Of a stretch of DNA of 64,000 bases, positions 63,511 through 64,000 are shown in pieces. Positions within the stretch are counted from its first letter, which is position 1; each line of letters starts with the position of its first letter. The position numbers were made by a program, and so were the translations under genes. Origin of the DNA: Caballeronia pedi (GTDB lineage Bacteria > Pseudomonadota > Gammaproteobacteria > Burkholderiales > Burkholderiaceae); the NCBI RefSeq assembly GCF_001544915.2, contig NZ_FCOE02000011.1:62001-126000 (forward strand). The letters run 5' to 3'. The notes under the pieces were generated by a model. It searched no databases and had not been told where the DNA came from. It worked only from the letters and a program-made list of their open reading frames with translations.

Positions 63511-64000
63511 TCAGCCGTCGATCGACGTCCGGCGCAGCAGCACCGCGGCCTGCGCCTCGATGCCCTCTTTACGGCCGAGATAACCGAGCTTCTCGTTGGT
63601 CTTGGCCTTCACGTTCACGCGGTCGATCGAAAGATCGAGATCGGCGGCGATGTTCGCGCGCATCGCGTCGATATGGGGGCTGAGCTTCGGCGCCTGCGCG
63701 ATGATCGTGCTGTCGACATTGCCGATCGCGAAACCCGCCTCCGACACGCGCCTGAACGCCTCGCGCAGCAGCACGCGGCTGTCGGCGCCGGCGAATTCGG
63801 TCGCCGTGTCGGGAAAATGCCGGCCGATATCGCCGAGCGACGCCGCGCCGAACAGCGCGTCGGTGATCGCGTGCAGCAGCACATCGGCATCGGAGTGCCC
63901 GAGCAGGCCGCGTTCGTAGGGAATCGTCACGCCTCCGATGATGAGCGGGCGGCCCTCGACGAGCTGGTGGACGTCGTATCCTTGTCCGATTCTGAGATCC
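63511..64000 (-). CDS. ispF: 2-C-methyl-D-erythritol 2,4-cyclodiphosphate synthase, 5' end at the window edge
   Basis: IspF closes the MEP-pathway ring to MEcPP, an isoprenoid precursor. The visible 162 codons read DLRIGQGYDVHQLVEGRPL onward, with zinc ligands in GYDVHQ and LLGHSDADVLLHAI, and the C-terminal KTNEKLGYLGRKEGIEAQA. The base at 64000 is G of what should be the ATG, so only about two bases are missing. The usual neighbour ispD would lie just beyond. It converges with ahpD 10 nt away. Confidence 0.96.
   Translation of the reverse strand, partial: DLRIGQGYDVHQLVEGRPLIIGGVTIPYERGLLGHSDADVLLHAITDALFGAASLGDIGRHFPDTATEFAGADSRVLLREAFRRVSEAGFAIGNVDSTIIAQAPKLSPHIDAMRANIAADLDLSIDRVNVKAKTNEKLGYLGRKEGIEAQAAVLLRRTSIDG

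Overview
The window looks like an ordinary, gene-dense stretch of chromosome from a beta-proteobacterium of the Burkholderiaceae, most likely the Caballeronia/Paraburkholderia/Burkholderia group. This rests on high GC content, Burkholderia-like gene order (tig-clpP-clpX-lon-hupB-tRNA-ppiD; msrB-yciB-bolA-PPIase; mltG-tmk-holB-tatD; ahpC-ahpD) and the look of the proteins. No database search was run. No prophage, integron, CRISPR array, transposase or plasmid function is visible.

Layout. 0-7.5 kb: a PsiF-repeat protein, a small membrane protein, a SYLF lipoprotein, then on the minus strand a GT4 glycosyltransferase, trehalose-6-phosphate synthase OtsA and an MscS-type channel (an osmotic-stress theme), a Rap1a/Tai-type protein and an ankyrin protein. 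7.5-13.2 kb: TatD, HolB, Tmk and MltG on the minus strand, head-to-head with YgfZ and an NRDE protein. 13.3-22.8 kb: a minus-strand lipid-catabolism block (esterase, SDR, enone-type reductase, thioesterase, Dabb protein, thiolase, nicotinamidase-like hydrolase, FadB-like bifunctional enzyme, acyl-CoA ligase). 22.9-26.8 kb: SelO, MsrB, YciB, a BolA-family protein and a periplasmic parvulin. 26.9-30.2 kb: a lipoprotein GH20 hexosaminidase and a large imperfect inverted repeat.

30.2-41.3 kb: PurL, a DadA-like oxidoreductase, NAD(P)HX repair enzyme, glucose-6-phosphate isomerase, a YbbA-type ATPase divergent from a TesA-type esterase, and a small lipoprotein. 41.4-50.6 kb: the protein-quality-control region (PpiD, tRNA-Asp, tRNA-Val, HU, Lon, ClpX, ClpP, trigger factor), all on the minus strand. 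51.1-56.7 kb: glycerate kinase, then a minus-strand metal-uptake-like cassette (DUF2946 protein, TonB-dependent receptor, PepSY membrane protein). 56.9-59.8 kb: tRNA-Leu, a hypothetical protein, a squalene/phytoene-synthase-family protein with an altered first metal motif, a compact DUF1501 protein and a small secreted protein. 60-64 kb: OmpR-EnvZ, AhpC-AhpD with an OxyR-like site, and IspF running off the right edge.

Most genes are housekeeping. The features that most deserve a second look are the roughly 650-bp inverted repeat between the GH20 gene and purL, the DUF2946/TonB/PepSY cassette with His/Met-rich segments and a 12-bp leader hairpin, the perfect 17-bp palindrome in the GH20 promoter, the overlapping divergent start codons of the ybbA/tesA pair, and the degenerate squalene-synthase-like protein. 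I found no convincing wholly new system; these are candidates, not demonstrated novelties.
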